A DNA stretch of 64,000 nt from JAFGXF01 sp963732595 (GCA_963732595.1 CAVSZZ010000002.1:868001-932000), one strand, 5' to 3'. Shown: positions 45,110 through 54,546, counted from the stretch's first letter. Notes: generated by a model not told the origin, from the letters alone. Translations and numbers: made by a program.

Positions 45110-45139
45110 AACGCCCTCATGCAAAATTATGAGGGCGTT
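45110..45139. terminator. Bidirectional terminator between nitroreductase and aldo/keto reductase
   Basis: AACGCCCTCAT (45110-45120) pairs perfectly with its complement (45129-45139) over an 8-nt loop. T-rich sequence follows on both strands, best on the minus strand (TTAATTTTTC). Confidence 0.75.
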
Positions 45140-45166
45140 TCACATTTACAGGAGACCTTCGATTAT

Positions 45167-46150
45167 CTACCAGTTATGATGTACGTGTTCACGGATCGAA
45201 CGGTCGTAAATCGCCTTTACTTGTACCATAACTGCAGGCGATAGCGCTGGCAGGTCCGCCGCCGCGAAGTTTTCTTCCGCCTGCAAAGGCCGCTTGGCAC
45301 CTGGTATTGCACAGGTGACTGCGTCGAACATCAGGATCCAGCGCAGTGCGAACTGGGTCAGGCTCATCCCGGGTGGGCAGATGGTCTTGAGTTCCTCAAC
45401 CGCTCTCAATCCGGTGTTGTAATCCACACCGGAGAAAGTCTCGCCCCGGTCAAAGGACTCACCCATCCGGTTGAACTGCCGGTGGTCGTCCGCCGCAAAG
45501 GTCGAATCCGGCTTCATCTTACCGGTCAGCATGCCAGAGGATAACGGTACGCGCGCCAGGATTCCCACCTTGTGTTTTTTTGCCTGCTCAAAGAACAGGT
45601 CAGCCGGGCGATGGCGAAACATGTTGAAGATGATCTGGACACTCTGCACGTTGGGATATTCGATAGCTTTCAATGCCTCCTCGACTTTCTCAACGCTTAC
45701 ACCGTAGTAACGCAGCTTGCCGGTTTTGACCAGATCATCCAACACACCGAACACCTCAGGCAAGTAATAGACCTGTGTGGGTGGGCAGTGCAGTTGTAGC
45801 AGGTCGATTGTCTCAGTCTCCAGGTTCTTCAGACTGCGTTCCACAAAAGCTGTCAAATTGGTACGGTTGTAGCCCTCGGTCACATGCGGATCCAGACGTC
45901 TGCCCGCCTTTGTGGCAATGTGGATTGGTTCACCAACATCTTTCTTGAGTTTGGCGAGCAGCCGCTCACTGATGCCATCGCCGTACACATCCGCCGTATC
46001 AAAGAAGTTGACACCCAGCTCGACTGCCTTATGCAAGGCAGCCAGCGATTCGGCCTCATCGGTGGGTCCCCACGTGCCACCAATAGCCCAGGCACCAAAG
46101 CTCAATGCGGATACCTTCCATCCTGTTCGTCCCAATTCTCGGTATTCCAT
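45167..46150 (-). CDS. Aldo/keto reductase
   Basis: 327 residues of the AKR TIM barrel. It begins MEYRELGRTGWKVSALSFGAWAIGG; FFDTADVYGDG holds the catalytic D and Y, IHIATKAG the lysine and LLQLHCP the histidine. LTQFALRWILMFDAVTCAIPGAK is the C-terminal cofactor region. It reduces an aldehyde, ketone or sugar with NADPH; substrate unknown. It converges with the nitroreductase and has a terminator. GGAG lies before the ATG. Confidence 0.9.
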   Translation of the reverse strand: MEYRELGRTGWKVSALSFGAWAIGGTWGPTDEAESLAALHKAVELGVNFFDTADVYGDGISERLLAKLKKDVGEPIHIATKAGRRLDPHVTEGYNRTNLTAFVERSLKNLETETIDLLQLHCPPTQVYYLPEVFGVLDDLVKTGKLRYYGVSVEKVEEALKAIEYPNVQSVQIIFNMFRHRPADLFFEQAKKHKVGILARVPLSSGMLTGKMKPDSTFAADDHRQFNRMGESFDRGETFSGVDYNTGLRAVEELKTICPPGMSLTQFALRWILMFDAVTCAIPGAKRPLQAEENFAAADLPALSPAVMVQVKAIYDRSIREHVHHNW

Positions 46151-46243
46151 TGGTTATTCTCCTATACTAGATAGTGATGCTTTCCATCGGTAATCCGTTA
46201 CATAGTATATCCAATAAAATGGGGGGGGGAACGAAAGTGACGA

Positions 46244-47068
46244 TCACTGTTCAGGGTAGCGCATCTCACCGGCCTCAACACGCACAGGCAACCGGTTCTC
46301 CGCTGGCGGGAGAGGGCAGGTGGCAAAGGAGGTGTATGCGCACGGCCAGTTTACCGCCCTGTTAAAATCAAGGGTCACCCGGCCATCTTGAGGTTTGCCT
46401 GTGGACAGGAAACGCCCACCAGGATAAGTGGTGTCCTTGCTTGTCAGATCGGTAAAACTGAATAACAGATCGTCCCCATCCTCTTCGGCCACCAGATGGC
46501 AATCAACTCCGTTCAGGTTGAAGTGTGCTTCACCCGCCAGAAAACCGTCATGATCTCCTCCGATGACATCCATGATCTTGATCGACTTGAGTGGTTCATA
46601 AGCCACGAACATCGCCGTTATCCTGTATGCTGGGTTTACCGGGAAGTATTTGAGTCCCGTAAAGTGCGTGACTGCGGAAGTATCTTTGTCCCAAACCCGC
46701 AGATAATGATCATCTCCACGCTCCAGGATCATCATCGCCAGACTACCGACACGGATCAGGTCGGTCTTTTCGTCATGGTCGGTCTGAATTTTTCTCGGTT
46801 CGGGGGGGAGATTGTTCACTGTGACGCAGGAGTTTGGATCGAGCACAAGGCTGACAGATCCATTTTCCAGATGAAATGAGCCACAATGTGCCTCACAACA
46901 TTTCGCCAGCACGATCTTATTGGTTGCTTCTGCTCCAAAGAGATTATCACCCGGTTCCAGCCGAAATAACCCGATCAAGGCGAGCCAACTCTGCGGGTTG
47001 GTTTTCAACCGCTCGTCTCGGGCACTTCGGAGGTTTTGTATTTCTTCTATATAACTGATATTGGTCAT
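46244..47068 (-). CDS. DUF1684 family protein
   Basis: 274 residues. The N-terminus (RSARDERLKTNPQSWLALIGLFRLEPGDNLFG) and C-terminus (DFNRAVNWPCAYTSFATCPLPPAENRLPV) are the conserved blocks of DUF1684, a soluble protein of unknown biochemical function, here complete. The ATG follows a TATAAT box at 47113-47118 by 45 bp. No partner gene is obvious. Confidence 0.85.
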   Translation of the reverse strand: MTNISYIEEIQNLRSARDERLKTNPQSWLALIGLFRLEPGDNLFGAEATNKIVLAKCCEAHCGSFHLENGSVSLVLDPNSCVTVNNLPPEPRKIQTDHDEKTDLIRVGSLAMMILERGDDHYLRVWDKDTSAVTHFTGLKYFPVNPAYRITAMFVAYEPLKSIKIMDVIGGDHDGFLAGEAHFNLNGVDCHLVAEEDGDDLLFSFTDLTSKDTTYPGGRFLSTGKPQDGRVTLDFNRAVNWPCAYTSFATCPLPPAENRLPVRVEAGEMRYPEQ

Positions 47069-47112
47069 CTTAAAAATGATCTCATGGAGATCTTAATGCA
47101 GGACTTAACAAT

Positions 47113-47118
47113 ATTATA
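47113..47118 (-). promoter_or_regulatory. -10 box of the DUF1684 gene
   Basis: TATAAT on the minus strand; the -35 region is weak. Confidence 0.4.
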
Positions 47119-47147
47119 GGCGAAATCTTCTCACCCTGATGATACAT

Positions 47148-47987
47148 TCAGTCCAGAAAAGCTTTACTATCATCGAGCAGTTTCTGGAATGACTCGATCG
47201 CACCTGTAATACCCTCCGGCGAGCGGTTCAACTGCTCAAAGGCTTGCGCTACCCGTTCACTCAGTCCAACAGGAGTGGATTCGAAACCCGCTGCTATTTT
47301 AATGGCACCCTTCTCATTCATCCAATATTGTTCATTGACGGCAAATAGCGTCTGTGCCAGGCAGGCAACACACCGGAAGCAACACCCGGCTGCGTAAGCC
47401 ACATCCCCCGTATTAACACTCTTGTTTGCGTTTTTAAGCGAAAAGTCCGCTTCCCACCAGAATTTATCGATGATCTTTCGTTTCAGGCGGGTAGGGTATG
47501 GCTGAGTGCTGGGTTTCAAATCCCATAGGGTGCCACGAGGATCCCAAAGTGGCTGGTAAAGCGCCACCTCAGACATGTAAATGTACGAAGGAAAACCATG
47601 TGGATGGCCAGGCTGATAAACCATCTCGAAGCGACCTTCCATGGCATTCCGTATCACATGGGTTACCCGCTCAAGTTCGCGATAGATCAGGTCCACGGCC
47701 TGCCCCTTGATGGTCAACCACCCACCCCCATTGATCCAGGGTCCCCACCCGCCCGGGTCAGTCACCAAGTCCCTGCGGTGGCTGTCATCCAGCTCGGCGG
47801 CAACCTGATTGAGGTGTTTAATATTTAACGGCCTGGCGGAATGGTAATAAAGCCCCAGGTCGAAATCCGATCCGGGCGTGTGAGTGCCCCGTGCGCGCGA
47901 ACCACCCAACACGATGGCTTCTATCCCACTCACCTGTGATAATGCGTCAATGATGGCCGACAGATTGCGATTTGCGTTATTAACCAT
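47148..47987 (-). CDS. Nucleotidyltransferase domain protein
   Basis: 279 residues. VLGGSRARGTHTPGSDFDLGLYYH is the polymerase-beta-type active site (GS...SDxD). A HEPN-like helical region with several cysteines (CCFRCVACLAQTLF) follows after about residue 190. The architecture is like aminoglycoside- or other small-molecule nucleotidyltransferases, or stand-alone MNT-HEPN fusions; the function cannot be decided. The next gene upstream ends 21 bp away, so they may be co-transcribed. Confidence 0.8.
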   Translation of the reverse strand: MVNNANRNLSAIIDALSQVSGIEAIVLGGSRARGTHTPGSDFDLGLYYHSARPLNIKHLNQVAAELDDSHRRDLVTDPGGWGPWINGGGWLTIKGQAVDLIYRELERVTHVIRNAMEGRFEMVYQPGHPHGFPSYIYMSEVALYQPLWDPRGTLWDLKPSTQPYPTRLKRKIIDKFWWEADFSLKNANKSVNTGDVAYAAGCCFRCVACLAQTLFAVNEQYWMNEKGAIKIAAGFESTPVGLSERVAQAFEQLNRSPEGITGAIESFQKLLDDSKAFLD

Positions 47988-48008
47988 AATGAATTAACAA
48001 ATGGGCTA

Positions 48009-48419
48009 CTAATTACCCGGCTGCTGCCGGATGGATTCCAGGCAGTCCTTATTCTCATACGGTCGAATAAACCGGTTGCGGTCCTCCACTGGGATGGGCT
48101 CAGAAAAATGCGCCTGAATGCCCTCAAACGTGACCAGGCGCTCTTTGATCTTCTCACAGGCATATTCTTTACACCCTGCGCAGTTATCAATCCCATGAGC
48201 AACCACACATGGCCTGACCGTGCATTCCTGGTCAAGCGTCATGCATTGGTTGTTCAGGCAGCCTTCGCAAAGGATATTCTCGGGTTGGATGCGGAACCCG
48301 AAATATTTAAACCAGCCATCGCTGAGCAGTTGGCGGTTTTCAGGTTGACTTTCAATATTCGGCCGGTAGGCCAGACACAGGTCACATCGAAACCCACATC
48401 TTGAGAGAACCTCTTCCAT
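48009..48419 (-). CDS. DUF3795 cysteine-rich protein
   Basis: 136 residues from the ATG at 48417-48419, which has GAGGAG upstream; the GTG one codon earlier is less likely. Many cysteines: RCGFRCDLC at the start (C8, C12, C15), CEGCLNNQCM, CTVRPC and NCAGCKEYACEKI. This spacing is typical of DUF3795, probably a metal- or Fe-S-binding protein of unknown function. Confidence 0.82.
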   Translation of the reverse strand: MEEVLSRCGFRCDLCLAYRPNIESQPENRQLLSDGWFKYFGFRIQPENILCEGCLNNQCMTLDQECTVRPCVVAHGIDNCAGCKEYACEKIKERLVTFEGIQAHFSEPIPVEDRNRFIRPYENKDCLESIRQQPGN

Positions 48420-48555
48420 CACGCATCTCCTCGATCCAGTTAAGAAATTATATTATTAATTTTCACCCTTAGTTACCAAGACTGTTGGCAAAATAATTAA
48501 ACCATTCATTCTTGAGCTCTGTTGACATTTTAATCCCATTTTTCAATGTGTTTTG

Positions 48556-48930
48556 TTAATGCAAATACCAGCGCCGACTAAGCAACAGGAGCACCAACGG
48601 GGTAAGCGCAATCAGCGCATAGATCATGTCGGAAATTCCCACCTGATCCATGAAGGTTAACACGACCAACCCTGTCAGTACGACTACTGTCAGATAATAA
48701 GCTGCATGATTATGCCTGCGCAACAGGACCTGCAAAATGACCATTACACCCGCGACAATTACTGCCAGAAAAACCAGAATCCAGCGCAGGGCATCTGGGA
48801 TGGAATCCATCGGGTAAGCTTTAACTGCTACCAGGATTGCAAAGATCAACCAGATAGCTGCATTGATCAGAATAAATATGCGCGCAAGGTCGAATAGTTG
48901 TTCTTCTTTTAGTCTCTTTAGCCTCTTCAT
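48556..48930 (-). CDS. Small four-helix membrane protein, unrecognised
   Basis: 124 residues. A basic start (MKRLKRLKEEQLFDLAR) is followed by four hydrophobic helices and a short basic end (SRRWYLH). A strong GGGAGGAGG Shine-Dalgarno sequence precedes the ATG, which supports expression. I cannot assign it to a family. The flanking intergenic stretches (about 130 and 190 bp) show no gene. Confidence 0.65.
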   Translation of the reverse strand: MKRLKRLKEEQLFDLARIFILINAAIWLIFAILVAVKAYPMDSIPDALRWILVFLAVIVAGVMVILQVLLRRHNHAAYYLTVVVLTGLVVLTFMDQVGISDMIYALIALTPLVLLLLSRRWYLH

Positions 48931-49124
48931 TGACCTCCTCCCACCAGATGTTATCGATTCAGTGCCCGGCCGATGAAACGCCGTACACGCCCGTATTAGT
49001 CCTAATCATAATTCCCAAATACACTTACCAAGTGTTCGTCTCCACTCAGCATGTCGGTCGCTGCCGGTCCCAGACAACCCATCAAACACAGCATCCAATA
49101 AGATAACCGCTAGCCGGGAAAGGC

Positions 49125-49604
49125 TTAGGGAGCTTGTGTTTTTACGTGGCCTTTTTGACTTCCCAACCAACCCAACAAGGTCAACCAGGCACCAAATAGG
49201 GTCGTCAATAGTTGCAGGACCGGCGATACCAGGATCATCAACCCCAACCAGCCGATGAAGCTGGCCCGTGGCTCATACAGGATGAGCGGCACGCCGGTCG
49301 TCGAGAGATCATTGCTTGGATCAAACAGTACGGTGCTTATCGGGAGCCAGATGATAAGCATGCCCACTATCGTGATGCTGGCTGCAATAGCCGCGTACGT
49401 CAACACTTTCCACATCACCTCACGCATTCCGCTGGTCCTGGCAGTGACATACAGAACCAGGAACCACCCCAGCGGGATTCCCATGAGGATGCAGAAGAAC
49501 GGCACTCCCATGCCCATCCCGATGAAGATGACATTAAGCAGGGTAAAAAGAAGCAATGCCCAAAGCGGCTTTAGTGCAATTAGTTTGTCCATTATTTTTT
49601 TCAA
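49125..49604 (-). CDS. Membrane protein of about 159 residues, unrecognised
   Basis: Four to five hydrophobic helices. The TTG at 49602-49604 is favoured because GGAGGG lies 4-5 nt before it; an upstream TTG at 49616 overlaps that Shine-Dalgarno sequence, and the ATG four codons further in is too far from it. Sequence features such as ILMGIPLGWF and PLILYEPRASFIGWLGLMILVSPV do not point me to a known family. Confidence 0.6.
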   Translation of the reverse strand: MKKIMDKLIALKPLWALLLFTLLNVIFIGMGMGVPFFCILMGIPLGWFLVLYVTARTSGMREVMWKVLTYAAIAASITIVGMLIIWLPISTVLFDPSNDLSTTGVPLILYEPRASFIGWLGLMILVSPVLQLLTTLFGAWLTLLGWLGSQKGHVKTQAP

Positions 49605-49744
49605 GGTTCCCTCCAATGTTTTAATTAAATATTATAGTTATCTCTATTCCTCTGGCAGGATAACCTGTACCCCAAGGATAAGGATTGGAATCTATCAATT
49701 GCTCGCAGGATCATCACAGACAACCTTCCTGCGTATTGATTCAA

Positions 49745-50653
49745 TCATCCGATGGAGACTTGATTACGTCCGGTTTGTTTGCTCTTAAACAAAAGGCTAT
49801 CCACCCGGCGGAAAGCGGTTTCAGGGCTGTCATCAGGCTTGAGGAGTGTACCGCCTGATGAAATCGTGACTCGCAAATTGAAAGTTCCAAGATCCAGACG
49901 TGAGCTCTCAACCAGCATACGCAATGTTTCCGCAATAGCGGTCAGCCATTCCGTGGAAACAAGACCATACAGGATGGCCAGAAACTCTTCGCCCCCCCAG
50001 CGACCCAGCACATCATCCTTGCGTAGATTGTTACGCAGAGTAGCCGCCACCATTCGAAGTGCCCGATCACCGGCTTCATGGCCATAGGTGTCATTGACCT
50101 GCTTGAATTGATCGATATCCATGAAGATCAAACCGGTCGAAAGGTCTTTTTGATAGGTCAGTTCGGAGATGGCCGAACGTAAATGCGAATCCAGATAACG
50201 GCGATTGCCGATACCGGTCAGTTTATCTGTGACCACGCTGTGACGCAATTCCCGCAGTTCGTGGTGAACGCCTATTATTCCGTTATCGCGGTTAAAAGTT
50301 TCAACTGAGCCGCTGATGACCCCCTCAGCATCCATGATCGGCGCAGTACGCACCAAAACCGGCACACGATGGCCATCCGCATGATGCAGGAAGACATCCG
50401 CTTCACGTGGCTTGCCATCCTCCATGCAGTCTGCCAGGGGACAGTGGTCCAGGCACAATTGCAGGCCCTCGGTATTGACATGATTCAGGATATTGTCGCG
50501 GCAGGAACGGCCAATGACTTGACTGCTCTTGTAACCCGTAATGCGTTCCGCCCCTTTGTTCCAATAGGTGATGATACGATTGCGATCTACGAAGTAAACC
50601 CCATCCTGTAGATTATCGACCAGGTTCTTATAAAAAGCCAGATCTTCCGCCAT
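49745..50653 (-). CDS. PAS-GGDEF diguanylate cyclase
   Basis: 302 residues. An N-terminal PAS domain (about 10-125) contains YFVDRNRIITYWNKGAERITGY and three closely spaced cysteines (C67, C71, C76). The GGDEF domain has GGEEF at residues 220-224 and FMDIDQFKQVNDTYGHEAGD. R211-D214 (RKDD), five residues before GGEEF, is the inhibitory c-di-GMP binding site. It should make cyclic di-GMP in response to a signal sensed by the PAS domain and be limited by product feedback. GAGG lies before the ATG. Divergent from the cation exchanger. Confidence 0.92.
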   Translation of the reverse strand: MAEDLAFYKNLVDNLQDGVYFVDRNRIITYWNKGAERITGYKSSQVIGRSCRDNILNHVNTEGLQLCLDHCPLADCMEDGKPREADVFLHHADGHRVPVLVRTAPIMDAEGVISGSVETFNRDNGIIGVHHELRELRHSVVTDKLTGIGNRRYLDSHLRSAISELTYQKDLSTGLIFMDIDQFKQVNDTYGHEAGDRALRMVAATLRNNLRKDDVLGRWGGEEFLAILYGLVSTEWLTAIAETLRMLVESSRLDLGTFNLRVTISSGGTLLKPDDSPETAFRRVDSLLFKSKQTGRNQVSIG

Positions 50654-50786
50654 GAGACCTCATCGATGCTGTTTGATCGTTAGAATCACACCGGAAAGTT
50701 GTCAGAATCCCGGGTAGGACAAATTATATCCATAATCCAGACCGAACAACCTGGCCAACTTCCTCCGGCACAGTTATCCATTCGAT

Positions 50787-50792
50787 TATAAT
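50787..50792 (+). promoter_or_regulatory. -10 box next to the cation exchanger start
   Basis: TATAAT ends 8 bp before the ATG, with no Shine-Dalgarno sequence between. A leaderless or nearly leaderless mRNA is predicted. The -35 region is weak. Confidence 0.5.
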
Positions 50793-50800
50793 TTCCCGTC

Positions 50801-51886
50801 ATGAGAAAACTCCTGAGCTACATCCGTAAGCACCCATTGCATGTTCTGCTCTTGACCATCCCTTTCGCCATCCTGGCAGATCTGGTTGGTTGGGGAGCCG
50901 GTTGGGTCTTCGGCTTATCAGCTGTCGGAGTGGTCCCGCTGGCCGGCTTGATCGGCGAGGCCACCGAAAACCTGGCCGCGCATACCGGTCCACGGATCGG
51001 TGGGTTGATCAATGCAACGCTGGGCAATGCTGCCGAACTGATCATCACCCTGTTTGCTATCCAGGCCGGTCTGCTCGAATTGGTCAAGGCCTCCATCACC
51101 GGATCGATCATCGGCAACCTGTTGTTCGTACTGGGCCTGTCGATCCTGCTGGGCGGGCTCAAGAATGGTATCCAGCACTTCGATCGCCGTCACACGGTGA
51201 ACACCACCATCCTGCTAGCGATTGCTTTGATCGGGTTGACAACACCTTCCCTGTTCAGTCATTCCACCGCGGCAGACCTGCCGCATCGTGTGGAAGAGTT
51301 GAGCTTGTATGTGGCCGGTGTCATGATCTTGCTGTACGCGCTCGGCATCCTTTTCTCCCTGAAAGCATTGCCTTCATCCGGCATTGGATCGCCACCCGAG
51401 CCCGATCAAGAGGAAGAGGCTGGCTGGACCATCCCGAGGTCGGTCCTTGTCCTTTCTCTGGCGACCGCTGGTGTAGTCTGGATGAGTGAACTGTTGGTCG
51501 GCAGCGTCGAAGAAGTTGTGGCTGGGACCGGTATCTCGGAATTCTTCCTGGGCATCATCCTGGTACCAGTGATCGGCAACATCGCTGAACACCTGGTCGC
51601 CGTGCAAGTAGCCATCAAAAACAAGATGGAGCTGAGCATGGAGATCGCGGTGTCATCCAGCCTGCAGATCGCATTGTTCGTGGCACCGGTGCTGGTCTTT
51701 ATCAGCCTGCTGATGGGCAATCCTTTAACGCTCGTTTTCAACACATTCGAGCTGGCCGCTTTACTTTCAGCGGTGCTGGTCAGTTACTTCGTCTCGTCAG
51801 ATGGTGAGTCGAACTGGCTGGAAGGTGCCGCCCTGCTGGCGGTATATGCCATTTTTGGGCTGGCGTTCTTCATATTTCCGAGTTAG
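50801..51886 (+). CDS. Calcium/proton exchanger (CaX family)
   Basis: 361 residues, about 11 helices in two repeats. GLIGEATENLAAHTGPRIGGLINATLGNAAELII is the first cation-binding repeat and FFLGIILVPVIGNIAEHLVAVQVAIKNKMELSMEIAVSSSLQIALF the second, with the paired E residues that coordinate Ca2+. An acidic loop (PEPDQEEEAG) separates the halves. It expels Ca2+ in exchange for H+. The ATG appears leaderless. Confidence 0.92.
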   Translation: MRKLLSYIRKHPLHVLLLTIPFAILADLVGWGAGWVFGLSAVGVVPLAGLIGEATENLAAHTGPRIGGLINATLGNAAELIITLFAIQAGLLELVKASITGSIIGNLLFVLGLSILLGGLKNGIQHFDRRHTVNTTILLAIALIGLTTPSLFSHSTAADLPHRVEELSLYVAGVMILLYALGILFSLKALPSSGIGSPPEPDQEEEAGWTIPRSVLVLSLATAGVVWMSELLVGSVEEVVAGTGISEFFLGIILVPVIGNIAEHLVAVQVAIKNKMELSMEIAVSSSLQIALFVAPVLVFISLLMGNPLTLVFNTFELAALLSAVLVSYFVSSDGESNWLEGAALLAVYAIFGLAFFIFPS

Positions 51887-51901
51887 CCACTAAAGCTCAC
51901 A

Positions 51902-51918
51902 AGTAACCCATGGTTACT
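51902..51918. promoter_or_regulatory. Short inverted repeat between the exchanger and MFS genes
   Basis: AGTAACC and GGTTACT (7-bp arms, 3-nt centre), 15 bp after the exchanger stop and 55 bp before the MFS start. It could be an operator for the MFS gene or a weak hairpin; there is no T-run. Confidence 0.3.
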
Positions 51919-51973
51919 ATATCCTTGGAAATACAACGTCCTGGTCTCACTAATGAATTAATTGAGCCAAATC

Positions 51974-53239
51974 ATGAAAAATACACGCTTGCTGATTATC
52001 TTCATCATTGTTTTTATTGACCTTCTGGGCTTCAGCTTGATCCTACCCCTGCTGCCATATTATGCTGAATCTTATGGCTCCAGTCCGGCGCTTATCGGCC
52101 TGTTGGTTGCCTCATATGCAGCAGCTCAATTGATTGGCGCACCTATCTTGGGACGTATTTCAGATCGTTATGGCCGCCGGCCAATTCTACTTTTTTCGGT
52201 TGCAGGTACCATGACTGGTTTTCTATTGTTGGGTTTTGCTGGTCCGCTCGGCAATATACTTGCCTCCTTGATCTCCCCTCACTCCACCAATGCCTTTATC
52301 ATTGGCATTCTTTTTCTGAGCCGTATTATCGATGGTTTAACCGGCGGTAACATCACCGTAGCCCAAGCTTATATTGCCGACATCACCGACGAGCAGAGCC
52401 GTGCGAAAAGTTTGGGGATGATTGGGGCTGCTTTTGGTCTGGGTTTCATCATCGGTCCTGCAGTTGGAGGTGCACTTAGCCAGTGGGGGTACGGCCTTCC
52501 AGCGTTTGTGGCTGCCGCAGTATCATTTCTAAACCTGCTCGCTATTTTCTTCTTTCTACCTGAATCGCTACCCTCTGACCTGCGGGATAAAGCACAGATT
52601 CGCAACCGGGTACCCTTCACCCTCAACGGTTTGATCCATGCCTTGAGACGACCCATCGTCGGACCGCTATTGCATATCCGTTTCTTCTACGGTATGGCCT
52701 TTGCTACCTTTCAAACCATATTCTCGTTATATTCTCAGGCTATTGGCCTGAATTCCCAAACCACCGGTTATGTTCTGGCATATGTCGGTTTACTGTCGGT
52801 CGTGGTGCAGGGCGCCCTGATCGGCCTCCTGACACGGCGTTTCCGCGAGAATTGGTTGATCATCACCGGGTTATGGGTGATGGGAGGCGCTCTGATGGCC
52901 TGGGCTTTTACCACTCGCCTGTGGCCCTTGCTCGTGGTTTTACTGCCATTATCGCTATCTGGTGGCGTACTAAACACCGTTATCCCCAGCAGTATCAGCA
53001 AGTCAGTCCCACGCGAGGAAGTGGGGGGGATTCTGGGCGTTGCTGCCTCGCTTGAATCAATGACGCGTGTCATTGCACCCTCTGTTGGTGGTTTTCTATT
53101 GCAGAGCCTGGGCATCTGGGCTCCGGGGGTCTTCAGCGCAATAATCATGGTCTGGGCGGTTTCCTTCGCATACCGGCGCATCATCCTTCCTCGCACGCTC
53201 GCCCGTAATGCAGTAGGAACAGATGCCATGAATAAATGA
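51974..53239 (+). CDS. MFS drug-efflux transporter, TetA-like
   Basis: 421 residues from the ATG at 51974 (MKNTRLLIIF); a TTG four codons upstream is possible but weaker. 12 helices. It contains GAPILGRISDRYGRRPILLFS (motif A) and GAAFGLGFIIGPAVGGALSQWGYGLPA (motif C), the TetA/DHA1 pattern, and SRIIDGLTGGNITVAQAYIADIT. It likely exports drugs or metabolites by proton antiport. A Rieske oxygenase follows 68 bp downstream. Confidence 0.85.
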   Translation: MKNTRLLIIFIIVFIDLLGFSLILPLLPYYAESYGSSPALIGLLVASYAAAQLIGAPILGRISDRYGRRPILLFSVAGTMTGFLLLGFAGPLGNILASLISPHSTNAFIIGILFLSRIIDGLTGGNITVAQAYIADITDEQSRAKSLGMIGAAFGLGFIIGPAVGGALSQWGYGLPAFVAAAVSFLNLLAIFFFLPESLPSDLRDKAQIRNRVPFTLNGLIHALRRPIVGPLLHIRFFYGMAFATFQTIFSLYSQAIGLNSQTTGYVLAYVGLLSVVVQGALIGLLTRRFRENWLIITGLWVMGGALMAWAFTTRLWPLLVVLLPLSLSGGVLNTVIPSSISKSVPREEVGGILGVAASLESMTRVIAPSVGGFLLQSLGIWAPGVFSAIIMVWAVSFAYRRIILPRTLARNAVGTDAMNK

Positions 53240-53307
53240 GGGGCTAGCTTACCCTCCCCTTTTATTCGGTTAGTTTCTTATAAGTGAACAACAAGGAGAA
53301 TGCTGAA

Positions 53308-54291
53308 ATGATCCGCAATCAATGGTATGTCGTATTGGAATCCAAAGAGATCGGTGCTCACACAGTCGGTGTTACCCGCCTGGGTGAAAAATTGGTCTTC
53401 TGGCGTGATCCACAAGGAAAAGTGAATGCTGCTGTGGATCGCTGCCCACACCGCGGCGCGGCGCTCAGCATTGGTAAGATAAATTCTGGTCATTTACAGT
53501 GCCCGTTCCATGGCTTTGAATTCGATCCAACCGGAAAGTGCGTCCTGATCCCAGCCAACGGGCGCAATGGCATCATTCCGAATGTCATGCAATTGAACAG
53601 CTACCCGACTTATGAAGCGCATGGTCTCATCTGGTTGTGGTGGGGTAGCCCTACACCGCAGGAACTGCCTTCGCCGGAATTCTTTGACAACCTGGACGAC
53701 AGCTTCTCATATGGATCAGCCTGTGATCCTTGGGATGCGCACTATTCGCGTGTCATCGAGAACCAATTGGATGTGGTTCATCTGCCCTTCATTCACAGAA
53801 AGACCATCGGGCGCGGGAACCGGACCCTGATCGATGGCCCGGTGGTCGAATGGGAGGGAGACAGGATGCTCTATACCTATGTTTATAACCGCTTGGATGA
53901 CGGCACGCCTCCTCGTAAACCACGGGATCTCTCACCCAAGGATAGTGACAGTGTCCACCTTGAATTCATCCTTCCCAATTTATGGCAGAACTTTATTAGT
54001 GAAAACGTGCGTATTTTGGCCGCCTTTGTTCCGGTGGATGACACTCACACCCTTTTGTACCTTCGTTTTTACCAGAACTTCATGCGCCTGCCCTTCTTGG
54101 GAAAACTGGTTTCCCAGCTGTCCATGCCGAGCAATGTGTACATTGCACATGAAGATCGCCGGGTGGTCATTACCCAACAGCCCAAGCCCAGTGGATTGAA
54201 AATCGGAGAGGTTTTGATCCAGGGTGACTTGCCTATCATTGAGTATCGTAAGAAAAGGTCTGAATTACAAAACAAGAATGATCAGCATTAA
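53308..54291 (+). CDS. Rieske non-heme iron oxygenase
   Basis: 327 residues from the ATG at 53308; AAGGAG lies 10 nt upstream, and the GTG at 53284 is rejected. The [2Fe-2S] Rieske ligands are C46, H48, C65 and H68. The mononuclear iron site is in ENQLDVVHLPFIH (D155, H158, H163). It resembles aromatic ring-hydroxylating or demethylating oxygenases (vanillate demethylase/pheophorbide a oxygenase-type). A reductase partner is not in the window, so electrons must come from elsewhere. Substrate unknown. Confidence 0.88.
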   Translation: MIRNQWYVVLESKEIGAHTVGVTRLGEKLVFWRDPQGKVNAAVDRCPHRGAALSIGKINSGHLQCPFHGFEFDPTGKCVLIPANGRNGIIPNVMQLNSYPTYEAHGLIWLWWGSPTPQELPSPEFFDNLDDSFSYGSACDPWDAHYSRVIENQLDVVHLPFIHRKTIGRGNRTLIDGPVVEWEGDRMLYTYVYNRLDDGTPPRKPRDLSPKDSDSVHLEFILPNLWQNFISENVRILAAFVPVDDTHTLLYLRFYQNFMRLPFLGKLVSQLSMPSNVYIAHEDRRVVITQQPKPSGLKIGEVLIQGDLPIIEYRKKRSELQNKNDQH

Positions 54292-54343
54292 ATCAATCTT
54301 GGATACATTGTTTTATAACCGCTGATGCATTCCGGGCGAGCAG

Positions 54344-54526
54344 TCAGGAAAACCAGCTGCCATCGTTAAAGATCTGAAGTTGCACCTGCTCCAACCGGGC
54401 TGTCATGTAATCCTTACCATAAAGTCGATCTGCTGATGAAGATCTCGATAGCTTGCTTTTCCATAGATTTTTATAATCAGGAAATGCATTCGTTATCGAT
54501 ATGACGTCCCCAAATGGATCTTTTAT
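54344..54526 (-). pseudogene. Possible remnant of a coding region, unrecognised
   Basis: A 60-codon open stretch with no start codon, in which an in-frame TAG (54527-54529) stands directly before IKDPFGDVISITNAFPDYK; it ends QLQIFNDGSWFS. The composition looks protein-like, but it lies in the 255-bp gap between the Rieske gene and the Ddn-like gene and I cannot match it to a family. It could be the tail of a decayed gene or chance. No terminator for the Rieske gene is visible here. Confidence 0.3.
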
Positions 54527-54546
54527 CTAGAAATTAACAAAATCAT

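Noticed and set aside
53238..53266. GAGGG/CCCTC hairpin after the TetA-like gene as a terminator
   Set aside because: Only a 5-bp stem with a 9-nt loop and an interrupted T-run; too weak to annotate.
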